Source: Hallella seregens ATCC 51272 (GTDB taxonomy: Bacteria; Bacteroidota; Bacteroidia; Bacteroidales; Bacteroidaceae). From it: 64,000 nt of DNA. Below the pieces are notes generated by a model, which was not told the DNA's origin, ran no database searches, and saw nothing but the letters and a program-made list of their open reading frames with translations. Numbering within the stretch: the first letter of the stretch is position 1; each line of letters begins with the position of its first letter. This document shows, one piece after another, positions 26,979-35,204 of this stretch. The translations under genes and the position numbers were made by a program. The stretch covers positions 310,001 to 374,000 of the forward strand of contig NZ_JADU01000001.1 of the NCBI RefSeq assembly GCF_000518545.1, in the 5' to 3' direction.

Positions 26979-28250
26979 ATGAACACAACTTTTATATTGA
27001 GCAGTGTGGGGGTATTCCTCGTCGTGATACTCCTGCTGGTCATCATTTTGCTGGTGGCCAAGAAGTATCTTAGTCCCAGCGGCAACGTCACCATCACCAT
27101 CAACGGTGATAAAGAGCTGGAGGTGGCCCAGGGCGAGAGCCTCATGTCCACGCTCAATGCCAACGGCATCTTCCTTCCTTCGGCCTGCGGCGGCAAGGCC
27201 AGCTGCGGCCAGTGCAAGGTGCAGGTGCTCGAGGGAGGCGGAGAAATTCTCGACTCGGAGAAGCCACACTTCTCGCGCAAGCAGATTAAGGACCACTGGC
27301 GGCTGGGTTGCCAGTGCAAGGTAAAGGGCGATTTCAAGATCAAGATCGACGAGTCCATACTCGGTGTGAAGGAGTGGGAGTGCACCGTCATCTCCAACAA
27401 GAACGTGTCTTCGTTTATCAAGGAGTTCAAGGTGGCCCTGCCGCCGGGCGAGCACATGGACTTCGTGCCGGGCTCGTATGCGCAGATTAAGATTCCGGCC
27501 TACGACACCATCGACTACGACCGCGACTTCGACAAGGAACTCATCGGCGAAGATTACATCGGCCCGTGGAAGCAGTTCAACCTCTTTTCGCTCAAGGCCC
27601 ACAACCCGGAGCCTACCGTTCGCGCCTACTCCATGGCCAACTACCCGGCCGAGGGCGACATCATCACCCTCACGGTGCGCATCGCTTCCACGCCGTTCCT
27701 GCCTCGACCGCAGGTGGGATTCCAGAATGTACCCACAGGCATCGGCTCTTCCTACATCTTCTCGCTCAAGCCAGGCGACAAGGTAATGATGAGCGGACCC
27801 TACGGCGATTTCCATCCGCACTTCGATTCCAAGCGCGAGATGGTATGGATTGGCGGCGGTGCCGGCATGGCGCCCCTGCGTGCGCAGATTATGCACATGA
27901 CCAAGACGCTCCACACCACAGACCGTGAGATGCACTTCTTCTACGGGGCGCGTGCGCTGGGCGAGGCTTTCTTCCTGGAAGACTTCTGGGAGTTGGAGCG
28001 CGAGTTCCCCAATTTCCACTTCCACCTTTCGCTCGACCGCCAGGATCCCAAGGCCGACGCCGCCGGCGTGAACTATTACACAGGCTTTGCCGTGAACTGC
28101 ATTCGCGACACCTATCTCAAGGACCACGAGGCCCCCGAAGACTGCGAATATTATCTCTGCGGCCCCCCCATGCTCATCAAGACCGTCACCGACTATCTGG
28201 ATTCGTTGGGTGTGGAAAGCGACAGTATTATGTACGACAATTTTGGCTGA
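26979..28250 (+). CDS. nqrF: Na+-NQR subunit F (NADH-oxidising)
   Basis: Entry point for electrons from NADH. 423 residues: an N-terminal membrane helix (SVGVFLVVILLLVIILLV), a 2Fe-2S ferredoxin domain with Cys70, Cys76 and Cys79 in CGGKASCGQC and a fourth Cys near 111, an FAD domain with RAYSMANYP, and a C-terminal NADH domain with GGGAGMAPLR and CGPPMLI. All cofactor motifs are intact. A 15-bp terminator follows 20 bases after the stop. Confidence 0.97.
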   Translation: MNTTFILSSVGVFLVVILLLVIILLVAKKYLSPSGNVTITINGDKELEVAQGESLMSTLNANGIFLPSACGGKASCGQCKVQVLEGGGEILDSEKPHFSRKQIKDHWRLGCQCKVKGDFKIKIDESILGVKEWECTVISNKNVSSFIKEFKVALPPGEHMDFVPGSYAQIKIPAYDTIDYDRDFDKELIGEDYIGPWKQFNLFSLKAHNPEPTVRAYSMANYPAEGDIITLTVRIASTPFLPRPQVGFQNVPTGIGSSYIFSLKPGDKVMMSGPYGDFHPHFDSKREMVWIGGGAGMAPLRAQIMHMTKTLHTTDREMHFFYGARALGEAFFLEDFWELEREFPNFHFHLSLDRQDPKADAAGVNYYTGFAVNCIRDTYLKDHEAPEDCEYYLCGPPMLIKTVTDYLDSLGVESDSIMYDNFG

Positions 28251-28270
28251 TGGCCGACCGCCATACCCTT

Positions 28271-28307
28271 GCGGCGGGCCCTCTCTTCGATGGAGAGGGC
28301 CCGCCGC
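28271..28307 (+). terminator. nqr operon terminator
   Basis: GCGGCGGGCCCTCTC pairs perfectly with GAGAGGGCCCGCCGC (15 bp, 7-base loop), 20 bases after nqrF. No clear T run follows. Confidence 0.8.
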
Positions 28308-28364
28308 TACGTTTGCCGTGGCGTGAATAGGGCTGCAAAGGCCCGTCTGAGGCATGCGGCGGTG

Positions 28365-28496
28365 TTGCCGACGGGCCGCTACGGTGCAGCCGCATTTTCT
28401 TTGCGCCGTAATCGCATTGCCGTTACGGTGTAGTCGCGTTGCCGTTACGGCGCAATCGTCCCGCCTTTGCGCCGTCGTCGCACGGCCGCTACGGGT
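28365..28496 (+). repeat. 22-bp degenerate tandem array, locus 2 (6 units; cleanest copy)
   Basis: Six gapless 22-base units begin at 28365, 28387, 28409, 28431, 28453 and 28475. The consensus from units 3 and 4 is TAATCGCRTTG followed by CCGTTACGGYG, read on the plus strand, the same direction as nqrF. The right half holds the near-palindrome GCCGTTACGGC. Units alternate between a CGTTACGG and a CTTTGCGC core. A seventh, weak unit may precede at 28343. It lies between the nqrF and prs terminators. Confidence 0.85.
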
Positions 28497-28535
28497 CGGA
28501 CGCATGGCCATGTCGGCCGGCATCCGCCAGAACGG

Positions 28536-28571
28536 CACATCCCGGGCAACGCGATGGCTGCCCGGGATGTG
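28536..28571 (-). terminator. prs terminator
   Basis: CACATCCCGGGCA pairs perfectly with TGCCCGGGATGTG (13 bp, 10-base loop), 26 bases after the prs stop on the minus strand. Confidence 0.75.
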
Positions 28572-28596
28572 CGGGATGGCGAGGACTGCGGCGAGC

Positions 28597-29535
28597 CTAC
28601 ACCAGATATTGCGACGAGATGCTCTCGTTGTTCACCACGCGGCGGATGGTCTCGGCAAACATGTCGGCCACGCTCAGCTGCTTCACTTTGGAGCAGCGGT
28701 GGGTGTAAGGAATGGAGTCTGTGAAGACAATCTCCTGCAGGGCCGAGTCCTGCACACGGTCGCTGGCCGGGCCGCTCATGACGCAATGGGAGGCGCATGC
28801 ACGCACGCTCAGGGCGCCGGCGGCCGTCATGATGTCGGCGGCCTTGGTGATGGTGCCGGCCGTGTCGACCATGTCGTCCACGATGACCACGTTCTTGCCC
28901 TTCACCTCACCGATGATCTGCATGCTGTCCACCACGTTGGCGCGGGCGCGTGTCTTGTTGCAGAGCACGAGCGGGCAGCCCAGATACTTGGCATAAGTGT
29001 TGGCGCGCTTGGAGCCGCCAACGTCTGGCGAGGCTACGACGAGGTCTTCGAGGTGCAGGCCTTGCAGGTAGGGCAGGATGACGCCCGAGGCGTAGAGGTG
29101 GTCCACGGGCACGTTGAAGAAGCCTTGAATCTGGTCAGCATGGAGGTCCATGGTGATGAGGCGGTCGATGCCTGCCACGCTCAAAAGGTCGGCCACGAGC
29201 TTGGCGCCGATGCTCACGCGGGGCTTGTCCTTGCGGTCTTGACGGGCCCATCCGAAATAAGGAATGACGGCAATGATGTTGCGTGCCGAGGCGCGCTTGG
29301 CGGCATCAATCATCAGCAGCAGCTCCATCAGGTTGTCGGAGTTGGGGAAAGTGCTTTGTACCAGAAAGACATCGCGGCCGCGGATAGACTCCTCGTAGGA
29401 CACGGCGAACTCGCCATCTGAGAACTTGGTAACCACCAAGTTGCCTAAAGGACAACCCAGACTGGCGCAGATTTTCTCTGCAAGGTATCTCGTGCTCGTG
29501 CCCGAGAAGACCAAAAAAGAGCTGTTTTCACTCAT
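28597..29535 (-). CDS. prs: Ribose-phosphate pyrophosphokinase (PRPP synthase)
   Basis: Makes PRPP from ribose 5-phosphate and ATP for nucleotide, His and Trp synthesis. The 312 residues are normal length. Motifs: PYFGWARQDRKDKPR near residue 93, the metal and ribose-5-phosphate region MDLHADQIQGFF near 133, and the PRPP loop VVIVDDMVDTAGTI near 222. The ThiE-like gene ends 73 bases upstream on the same strand, so the two may share a transcript. Confidence 0.97.
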   Translation of the reverse strand: MSENSSFLVFSGTSTRYLAEKICASLGCPLGNLVVTKFSDGEFAVSYEESIRGRDVFLVQSTFPNSDNLMELLLMIDAAKRASARNIIAVIPYFGWARQDRKDKPRVSIGAKLVADLLSVAGIDRLITMDLHADQIQGFFNVPVDHLYASGVILPYLQGLHLEDLVVASPDVGGSKRANTYAKYLGCPLVLCNKTRARANVVDSMQIIGEVKGKNVVIVDDMVDTAGTITKAADIMTAAGALSVRACASHCVMSGPASDRVQDSALQEIVFTDSIPYTHRCSKVKQLSVADMFAETIRRVVNNESISSQYLV

Positions 29536-29608
29536 TTCGTTCAGCGTTATGATTTATGGTGTTGTGTTAATGGTCGTTGGGGGTGTTGGTTTTGGCGGCT
29601 GCGGTGCC

Positions 29609-30217
29609 TCAGTAGACGGCGCGGCGCAACCTCCCGAAGTGGCTGATGAGGTCCTTGAAATCGGCTTGGTTGTGGATGTTGAACCGGTTCCACAGGTCGC
29701 CGCAGACCACTACGCCGCCGAAACCCAGCTGCCGGGCCACGCCGATGTTGTCGATGCCCATGCCGCCCAGTGCGTAGACGTGGCGGTCGATGAGGCTCTG
29801 CGCCGAGGCTTCTTCGAGCTGACGCAGGGTGAAGTTGGATTTTTCGTCGGGAAATTCAATGCAGTCGAAGATGTTTTTCAGGAACACATACTTCGATTTT
29901 TTCTTCATTGTTTTGAGTTGTGACAGGTCGGTGCACGTGCGGCTCACGTCGCCTTTGTAGCCCTGTGGCACGTCTTCCGCGGCATTGTCCAAGTGAATGC
30001 CGCCGAGTTTGTACTCGCCTTTGAGGTAGTAATGGCCGTGGACGCTGATTCTGCGGTAGTAATCCTCGGGTATCAGGGAGAGCAGACGCTCTGCATAAAG
30101 AGGCGATGACCCCGGCTTGTACAGGTGCAGGCTGTCCATTCCCTCGTCAAAGAGAGTCGTGAGTATTTTGTCTTCCTCCACAAAGAATGTGGATTTGGTC
30201 ATGATTATCAATTTCAT
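29609..30217 (-). CDS. ThiE/TenI-like protein (divergent thiamine phosphate synthase family)
   Basis: 202 residues from ATG 30217 (MKLIIMTKSTFFVEEDKI); the longer open frame would run past the promoter box and is rejected. The pattern fits the TIM-barrel ThiE/TenI family: an HGHYYLKGEYKLGGIHLDN stretch where ThiE has its HLGQ region, and YALGGMGIDNIGVARQLGFGGVVV where ThiE has its ALGGI and phosphate-binding end. The usual pyrimidine-site T-x-T-K segment is degenerate (DEKSNFTL), so activity as thiamine phosphate synthase is doubtful. It is not under the TPP riboswitch found at 56 kb. Confidence 0.68.
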   Translation of the reverse strand: MKLIIMTKSTFFVEEDKILTTLFDEGMDSLHLYKPGSSPLYAERLLSLIPEDYYRRISVHGHYYLKGEYKLGGIHLDNAAEDVPQGYKGDVSRTCTDLSQLKTMKKKSKYVFLKNIFDCIEFPDEKSNFTLRQLEEASAQSLIDRHVYALGGMGIDNIGVARQLGFGGVVVCGDLWNRFNIHNQADFKDLISHFGRLRRAVY

Positions 30218-30270
30218 CGTTGATATCTTTCGTCGCTGACGTCGCGCGCCGCCTATGCCGTTTTCGTGTG

Positions 30271-30278
30271 CAAATGTA
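30271..30278 (-). promoter_or_regulatory. Promoter -7 box for ThiE-like gene
   Basis: TACATTTG on the minus strand, 53 bases before ATG 30217. A TTG lies about 20 bases further upstream. Confidence 0.6.
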
Positions 30279-30321
30279 GGAATTTTCCTTTGAATCCGCA
30301 ATATTATTGGAAAATAAAACC

Positions 30322-30329
30322 TAACTTTG
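30322..30329 (+). promoter_or_regulatory. nspC promoter -7 box
   Basis: TAACTTTG directly precedes an ATG at 30331 (a 6-codon frame) and the nspC start at 30348. Confidence 0.6.
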
Positions 30330-30347
30330 CATGAAAAGACAGACAAA

Positions 30348-31529
30348 ATGAAGGTAAATCTGGACAGCTTTGAGGGGCTCCGCCGGCCGGCATACATTCT
30401 GGAAGAGACGAGGCTCCGCAGCAATCTTGCGCTCATATCGCGCGTGGCCCGCGAGGCCGACGTGGAGATTATCCTGGCTTTCAAGGCCTACGCGCTGTGG
30501 AAGACGTTTCCCATTTTCCGCGAGTATATCCGTGCCACCACGGCCAGTTCGCTCGGTGAGGCCAGGCTGGGGTTCGAGGAGTTTGGCAGTCCCACGCACA
30601 CGTTCTCACCGGCCTATACCGACGACGAGATAGACGACATAGCCCGCTGCTCCAGTCACTTGACGTTCAATTCGCTCACGCAGATGGAACGATATGCGCG
30701 TCGCACGCTCGCCGTCAACGGCGACATCAGCCTGGGGCTGCGCGTCAATCCTGAATACAGCGAGGTGGAGACGCTGCTCTACAATCCCTGCGCACCGGGT
30801 TCGCGTTTCGGCGTAACGGCCGACAAGCTGCCCGCCCGACTGCCCGGTTATATCGACGGACTGCACTGCCATTGCCACTGCGAGAGTGGAGCCGACGTGT
30901 TTGCACGCACGCTTGCACACATCGAAGAACGCTTCGCCCCGTGGCTGTCGCAGGTGCACTGGGTGAATTTCGGAGGTGGTCATCTCATGACTCGCCGCGA
31001 CTACGACGTGCCCTTGCTGGTTCGCACCCTGCGCGAGTTTCACGGCCGCCACCCCCATCTGCATGTCATCCTTGAGCCGGGTAGCGCTTTTGGCTGGCAG
31101 ACGGGGCCCTTGGTGAGTCAAGTGGTCGACGTGGTGGAGGACAAGGGCATCCGCACGGCCATCCTCAACGTGAGCTTCACTTGCCACATGCCCGACTGCC
31201 TTGAGATGCCTTACTGGCCGGCTGTAAGGGGTGCACGCACCATCGAATCCGATGCCGACGGACTGCTTCGGGGCTGTCATGGCGACCACGTTTACCGCCT
31301 GGGCGGCAACTCTTGCCTAAGCGGAGACTTCATGGGCTACTGGGTTTTCGACCACGAACTGCAGGTGGGCGAGAACGTGATATTCGAGGACATGCTGCAC
31401 TATACCACCGTCAAGACCAGCATGTTCAACGGCATTTCCCATCCCGCTATTGGGCTGGCTCGTGAGAACGGCGAGTTGGAGTGGCTGCGCGAATATACCT
31501 ATGTCGATTATCGCTCGCGCATGGATTAG
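30348..31529 (+). CDS. nspC: Carboxynorspermidine/carboxyspermidine decarboxylase
   Basis: PLP enzyme of the alternative spermidine pathway, removing CO2 from carboxy(nor)spermidine. 393 residues with an alanine-racemase-type barrel. PLP lysine Lys46 is in AFKAYALW; the phosphate site HWVNFGGGHL and the C-terminal HVYRLGGNSCLSGDF with the active-site Cys fit this family better than diaminopimelate decarboxylase. ATG 30348 is chosen: the frame is open earlier, but the promoter box lies there. A 6-codon frame (30331-30351) overlaps the start as ATGA. No partner dehydrogenase is in the window. Confidence 0.9.
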   Translation: MKVNLDSFEGLRRPAYILEETRLRSNLALISRVAREADVEIILAFKAYALWKTFPIFREYIRATTASSLGEARLGFEEFGSPTHTFSPAYTDDEIDDIARCSSHLTFNSLTQMERYARRTLAVNGDISLGLRVNPEYSEVETLLYNPCAPGSRFGVTADKLPARLPGYIDGLHCHCHCESGADVFARTLAHIEERFAPWLSQVHWVNFGGGHLMTRRDYDVPLLVRTLREFHGRHPHLHVILEPGSAFGWQTGPLVSQVVDVVEDKGIRTAILNVSFTCHMPDCLEMPYWPAVRGARTIESDADGLLRGCHGDHVYRLGGNSCLSGDFMGYWVFDHELQVGENVIFEDMLHYTTVKTSMFNGISHPAIGLARENGELEWLREYTYVDYRSRMD

Positions 31530-31657
31530 CCCGACGGCCGGCTGCCCGTCGGCACATGTCGTGGGCGCAGGAGGCCGTCGGCCCGTCCGAGTGCCCTCTT
31601 ATATTAATAAGGTGTAAAGATTAAATGGCGTTTTATAGAAAAAAAGCCGCCCAAAAG

Positions 31658-31688
31658 TTTGCGAGAAAGAAAAAAAGTCGTACCTTTG
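31658..31688 (+). promoter_or_regulatory. tRNA cluster promoter (perfect -33/-7)
   Basis: TTTG at 31658-31661, 19 bases, then TACCTTTG at 31681-31688: an exact consensus, 41 bases before the first tRNA. The stretch 31530-31657 holds only a short CCGACGG / CCGTCGG hairpin (31531-31552) that may end nspC. Confidence 0.85.
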
Positions 31689-31728
31689 CAACCGCATTTA
31701 GGGAAATGCTTCTGGAAACAGAATCCAT

Positions 31729-31801
<73 letters not shown>

Positions 31802-31843
31802 CCACACTTTGAATAAACCAACGATGGGTCGGGAACCCTTCAT

Positions 31844-31925
31844 GCCCAGGTGGCGGAATTGGTAGACGCGCACGTTTCAGGTGCGTGTGTTTAACGACGT
31901 GCAGGTTCGAGTCCTGTTCTGGGCA
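31844..31925 (+). tRNA. tRNA-Leu (CAG)
   Basis: 82-base class II tRNA with a variable arm. GCCCAGG pairs with TCTGGGC, stem CACGT/GCGTG holds loop TTCAGGT with anticodon CAG, and the T arm contains TTCGAGT. Confidence 0.92.
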
Positions 31926-31949
31926 CATTATTCAAAGTATTTACATGCT

Positions 31950-32033
31950 GGAGAGGTGGCGGAATTGGTAGACGCGCTACTTTGAGGGGGTAGTGACAAT
32001 TGTGTCGTGGGAGTTCGAGTCTCCTCCTCTTCA
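31950..32033 (+). tRNA. tRNA-Leu (GAG)
   Basis: 84-base class II tRNA. GGAGAGG pairs with CCTCTTC, stem CTACT/GGTAG holds loop TTGAGGG with anticodon GAG, with a long variable arm before GGGAG-TTCGAGT-CTCCT. Confidence 0.92.
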
Positions 32034-32049
32034 CTTGTAATTTTGGTGT

Positions 32050-32122
<73 letters not shown>

Positions 32123-32152
32123 CGTTTTTCTATTAGAGCAACATCGCCATCC

Positions 32153-32704
32153 ATGAATTTATATTTAAGATATTTCGATAAGGAAACACTTGTTTCCAAT
32201 GCTGACGAAGCCATTGATTTTCTGAGATCCATCCAAGAGATAGCCGTCACTCCCGATCTAGAGGCCGATATTCGCGACTATGCTGCCAGTGAAGTCTTCT
32301 TTCCCAAGAGGTACAAAGTGCGTGCTCATGTGTATTTCATCGTCATCAAGACGGTGGCTGCCACCATGCTTGACTTCAAGCAGAAAAAGGGTCTGCGCGC
32401 TTCGGGCAACGGCAATGGGCAGGACAGGCGCAGTGCCGCCGACAATCAGATGGCACGCTTGGTCGAAGAACGCGCCGGTTGGTACGAGGGCGACCTTGAC
32501 TTCAAACGGGTGGTGATGGTTCCTTCGACGGGCAAGCACGAGTATCGCGACACGCATTTCGTGGCCCGCTGCAAGGCCAACTCTGGACAAGACTGCTACA
32601 ATCGCATTGTGGAACACCTGCGTGACCGGGTGGATACCCGCAGCCAATTCCCCTCGGCCAAGGGCAAGAACTTCCGGTTCAAGTATCTGGGCATGTGGAA
32701 GTAA
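32153..32704 (+). CDS. Conserved hypothetical protein upstream of ssb
   Basis: 183 residues, starting MNLYLRYFDKETLVSNADEA at ATG 32153; the frame is open further back but that stretch overlaps tRNA-Gly. Soluble, mixed alpha/beta, with a basic C-terminus (FPSAKGKNFRFKYLGMWK). I do not recognise a catalytic motif. It lies 30 bases after the tRNA cluster and 10 bases before ssb, so it probably shares their transcription. Function unknown. Confidence 0.7.
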   Translation: MNLYLRYFDKETLVSNADEAIDFLRSIQEIAVTPDLEADIRDYAASEVFFPKRYKVRAHVYFIVIKTVAATMLDFKQKKGLRASGNGNGQDRRSAADNQMARLVEERAGWYEGDLDFKRVVMVPSTGKHEYRDTHFVARCKANSGQDCYNRIVEHLRDRVDTRSQFPSAKGKNFRFKYLGMWK

Positions 32705-32714
32705 GGCTGCGGCG

Positions 32715-33224
32715 ATGAACAAGGTGATGCTGATAGGCAACGTGGGCAAGGAGCCCGACGTGCGTTACTACGATGCCGACCAGGCCGTGGCCAAGCTCTC
32801 GCTTGCCACTACAGAGCGGGGATATACGCTGAAGAACGGCACGCAGGTGCCCGATCACACCGATTGGCACAACCTGCTGTTCTATCGTCAGCTGGCCAAA
32901 ATCGTGGAACAGTACGTCCACAAGGGCGACAAACTCTACATAGAGGGTCGTCTGCGTTACAGCACTTACGATGATCCGCAGGGCAAGCGCCGCTATGTGA
33001 CCGAAATTCTGGTGGAAAATATGGAAATGCTCACGCCGAAAACCCGTCCTGCAACCGACCCCAACCGTCCCGCGAGCGACTCCAACCGTCCTGCAACCGA
33101 CCCTAACCGTCCTACGAGCAACGGTTCCCGTCCCTCATCCGACGGCTCCCAGCCGGTGTCCATGCCCGGCACAGCAGCCCCGACGGCGGCCGAAACGCCC
33201 GACGACGGCGGTCTGCCTTTCTAA
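32715..33224 (+). CDS. ssb: Single-stranded DNA-binding protein
   Basis: Coats single-stranded DNA during replication and repair. 169 residues: OB fold at 1-108 (MNKVMLIGNVGKEPDVRY; TDWHNLLFYRQLA; GDKLYIEGRLRYSTYDD), then a linker of heptad-like repeats (NRPATDP), and the C-terminal tip DDGGLPF, the partner-binding peptide that ends bacterial SSBs. The ATG at 32715 gives the canonical start. ssb-gldE-phosphopantetheinyl transferase forms a tight plus-strand operon. Confidence 0.95.
   Translation: MNKVMLIGNVGKEPDVRYYDADQAVAKLSLATTERGYTLKNGTQVPDHTDWHNLLFYRQLAKIVEQYVHKGDKLYIEGRLRYSTYDDPQGKRRYVTEILVENMEMLTPKTRPATDPNRPASDSNRPATDPNRPTSNGSRPSSDGSQPVSMPGTAAPTAAETPDDGGLPF
33045..33149 (+). repeat. 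21-bp in-frame minisatellite in the ssb linker
   Basis: Five 21-base units begin at 33045, 33066, 33087, 33108 and 33129, encoding R-P-A-T/S-D-P/S-N variants. Units 1 and 3 differ at one base. Each adds seven residues to the flexible linker, so copy number could vary without a frameshift. Confidence 0.8.
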
Positions 33225-33241
33225 ATCTCACACTGACAACA

Positions 33242-34549
33242 TTGGATATTTCAGCTTTACAACAGGCCGGAGAGTGGGTGGAGTTCCAGCCCTTGACCGT
33301 AGGCATCGTCGTGGCAGCCCTATTGGCTGCTTTTCTGCTTTTGCTGTCCGGTTTCGCCAGCGGCTCGGAGATTGCCTTTTTCAGCCTCTCGCCCCAGGAC
33401 ATCGACGACCTGAACCCCGGCAAGGATGCCCGCGACGCGCGCATTCAGCAGCTTCGCGACGACTCCGAGCGCACGCTGGCCACCATCCTTATCACCAACA
33501 ACTTCGTGAATGTGACCATCATCATGCTCTGCAACTACATCTTCGGGCATCTGGTTCACTTCAAAGTGGAGTGGCTGGAGTTCCTTTGCATCACGGTGTT
33601 GCTCACGTTCCTGCTTCTGCTTTTCGGCGAGATTATGCCCAAGGTCTACGGTCGTCAGGACCCGTTGAAGTTCTGCCGGCGCGCCATCGGCGGCGTGCTC
33701 TTCTTCCGAAGACTGTTCTGGCCGCTCGAGACGGTGCTCATCAAGAGTGGCGTCATTGCCGAGAAGGCCGTGCCCCGGGAGAACCGACAGCTCAGCGTGG
33801 ACGACCTGGAGCAGGCCCTCGAACTCACCGACAAGGAAGACATCAAGGACGAACAGAGCATGTTGCAGGGCATCATCCGCTTCGGCGACGAGACGGCCAA
33901 GGAGGTGATGACCAGCCGACAGGACATTGTGGGCATAGAAATTCACAGCAGTTATCAGGATGTGCTGAAGTGTATCGTGGATAACAACTACAGCCGCATC
34001 CCTGTTTATCAAGAAAACGACGACCATATTCGTGGCGTGCTGTATATCAAAGACCTGTTGCCCCACTTGTCCAAGGGTGGCGGTTTCCGCTGGCAGAGCC
34101 TCATCCGACCGCCTTATTTCGTGCCCGAGACCAAGAAAATAGACGACCTGCTGCGCGAGTTCCAGAGCAACAAGGTGCACATGGCCATCGTCGTCGACGA
34201 GTTTGGCGGCACCAGCGGACTGGTGACGATGGAGGATATACTCGAGGAAATCGTGGGCGAAATCAACGATGAGTACGACGAAGACGAGAAAACCTACTCC
34301 AAGTTGAGCTACAACACCTACCTTTTCGAGGGCAAGACGCTGCTGAGCGACTTCTGCAAGATACTTCAAATCGACGATGAAGAGTTTGCCGAAGTGGAGG
34401 GCGATGCCGATTCGCTGGCCGGATTGCTGCTGGAACTTAAGGGTGATTTTCTGAGCATTCACGAGAAAATAGAGTACAAGAACTACACTTTCGAGGTGAT
34501 GGCCGTGGAAGGACGGCGCATCAGCCGGGTGAAAGTGACGGTGGGCTGA
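33242..34549 (+). CDS. gldE: GldE-like CBS/DUF21 membrane protein (CorC/HlyC family)
   Basis: 435 residues with about four N-terminal helices (DUF21; TVGIVVAALLAAFLLLLSGF and FLCITVLLTFLLLLFGEIMP), then a CBS pair (about 210-330; VMTSRQDIVGIEI, VHMAIVVDEFGGTSGLVT) and a C-terminal CorC_HlyC domain. Related proteins act in Mg2+/Co2+ handling; in Bacteroidetes this member is called GldE from gliding studies, but it also occurs in non-gliders. Start codon is TTG 33242, giving MDISALQQAG; it sits 17 bases after ssb and no later start keeps the first helix. Confidence 0.88.
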   Translation: MDISALQQAGEWVEFQPLTVGIVVAALLAAFLLLLSGFASGSEIAFFSLSPQDIDDLNPGKDARDARIQQLRDDSERTLATILITNNFVNVTIIMLCNYIFGHLVHFKVEWLEFLCITVLLTFLLLLFGEIMPKVYGRQDPLKFCRRAIGGVLFFRRLFWPLETVLIKSGVIAEKAVPRENRQLSVDDLEQALELTDKEDIKDEQSMLQGIIRFGDETAKEVMTSRQDIVGIEIHSSYQDVLKCIVDNNYSRIPVYQENDDHIRGVLYIKDLLPHLSKGGGFRWQSLIRPPYFVPETKKIDDLLREFQSNKVHMAIVVDEFGGTSGLVTMEDILEEIVGEINDEYDEDEKTYSKLSYNTYLFEGKTLLSDFCKILQIDDEEFAEVEGDADSLAGLLLELKGDFLSIHEKIEYKNYTFEVMAVEGRRISRVKVTVG

Positions 34550-34571
34550 GCGTGCCCGAGGATTCCATACC

Positions 34572-35156
34572 ATGCCCTTGATACGACTGCAACAGCTTGG
34601 AGCCGATGTCCGTCTGGGTTTGTGGCAGATGACGGAGGATGTCGCCGCACTGCCCGTGCCGCCCGAAGACCTGTCGCGCTACCACTCGGCCAGCCGCTTG
34701 CGCGAGCGGCTCACGGCCTATGCCCTGCTGCGCGAGATGACGGGCCGGGCCGACTTGGTGATCGACCACGACGAGACGGGCCGGCCGCTGGTCGACGGCT
34801 GGAACATCAGCATCAGCCACACGCGCGGCTGGGCAGCCTTGATTCAGTCGCGCAGCAAGGCAGTTGCCGTAGACATTGAGTTCTTTTCGGATCGGGTGAG
34901 TCGGGTCAGAGACCGTTTTGTCCGGCCCGACGAAGATGGCGACAGCCTTGCCTGCCAGCTCATTAACTGGAGCGCCAAGGAAACGGTGTACAAGCTACTG
35001 GGCCGCGAAAACCTGCAATATTTCGAGATGCGCCTCCTGCCGTTCGTGCCCGCAGCGCAGGGACGGGTGGTGGTGGAGGACTTGAAACATCCCCGCCGCG
35101 TCGAGGTGGACTATGAGCTGAACGGCGATTTCGTGCTCACCCACGCCGTGGACTGA
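34572..35156 (+). CDS. 4'-phosphopantetheinyl transferase (Sfp-like)
   Basis: Transfers the phosphopantetheine arm of CoA to carrier proteins. 194 residues. Motifs: NISISHTRGWAAL (about residues 77-89), VAVDIEFFSDRV with the Mg2+-binding Asp and Glu (about 98-109), and INWSAKETVYK (about 131-141), all in the right order. It begins 22 bases after gldE. Whether its main target is acyl carrier protein or a secondary-metabolite carrier cannot be told; no biosynthetic cluster is nearby. Confidence 0.9.
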   Translation: MPLIRLQQLGADVRLGLWQMTEDVAALPVPPEDLSRYHSASRLRERLTAYALLREMTGRADLVIDHDETGRPLVDGWNISISHTRGWAALIQSRSKAVAVDIEFFSDRVSRVRDRFVRPDEDGDSLACQLINWSAKETVYKLLGRENLQYFEMRLLPFVPAAQGRVVVEDLKHPRRVEVDYELNGDFVLTHAVD

Positions 35157-35204
35157 ACTCACTTTTGCTTCCTATTGAAGCGGCGGCCGTTCTACCGTCT
35201 CCCG

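Noticed and set aside
28365..28496. CRISPR array
   Set aside because: The 22-bp units are contiguous with no unique spacers, vary strongly, and there are no cas genes.
28354..29421. Open frame spanning the 22-bp array and antisense prs
   Set aside because: Its N-terminal repeats are translation of the array; the rest mirrors prs.
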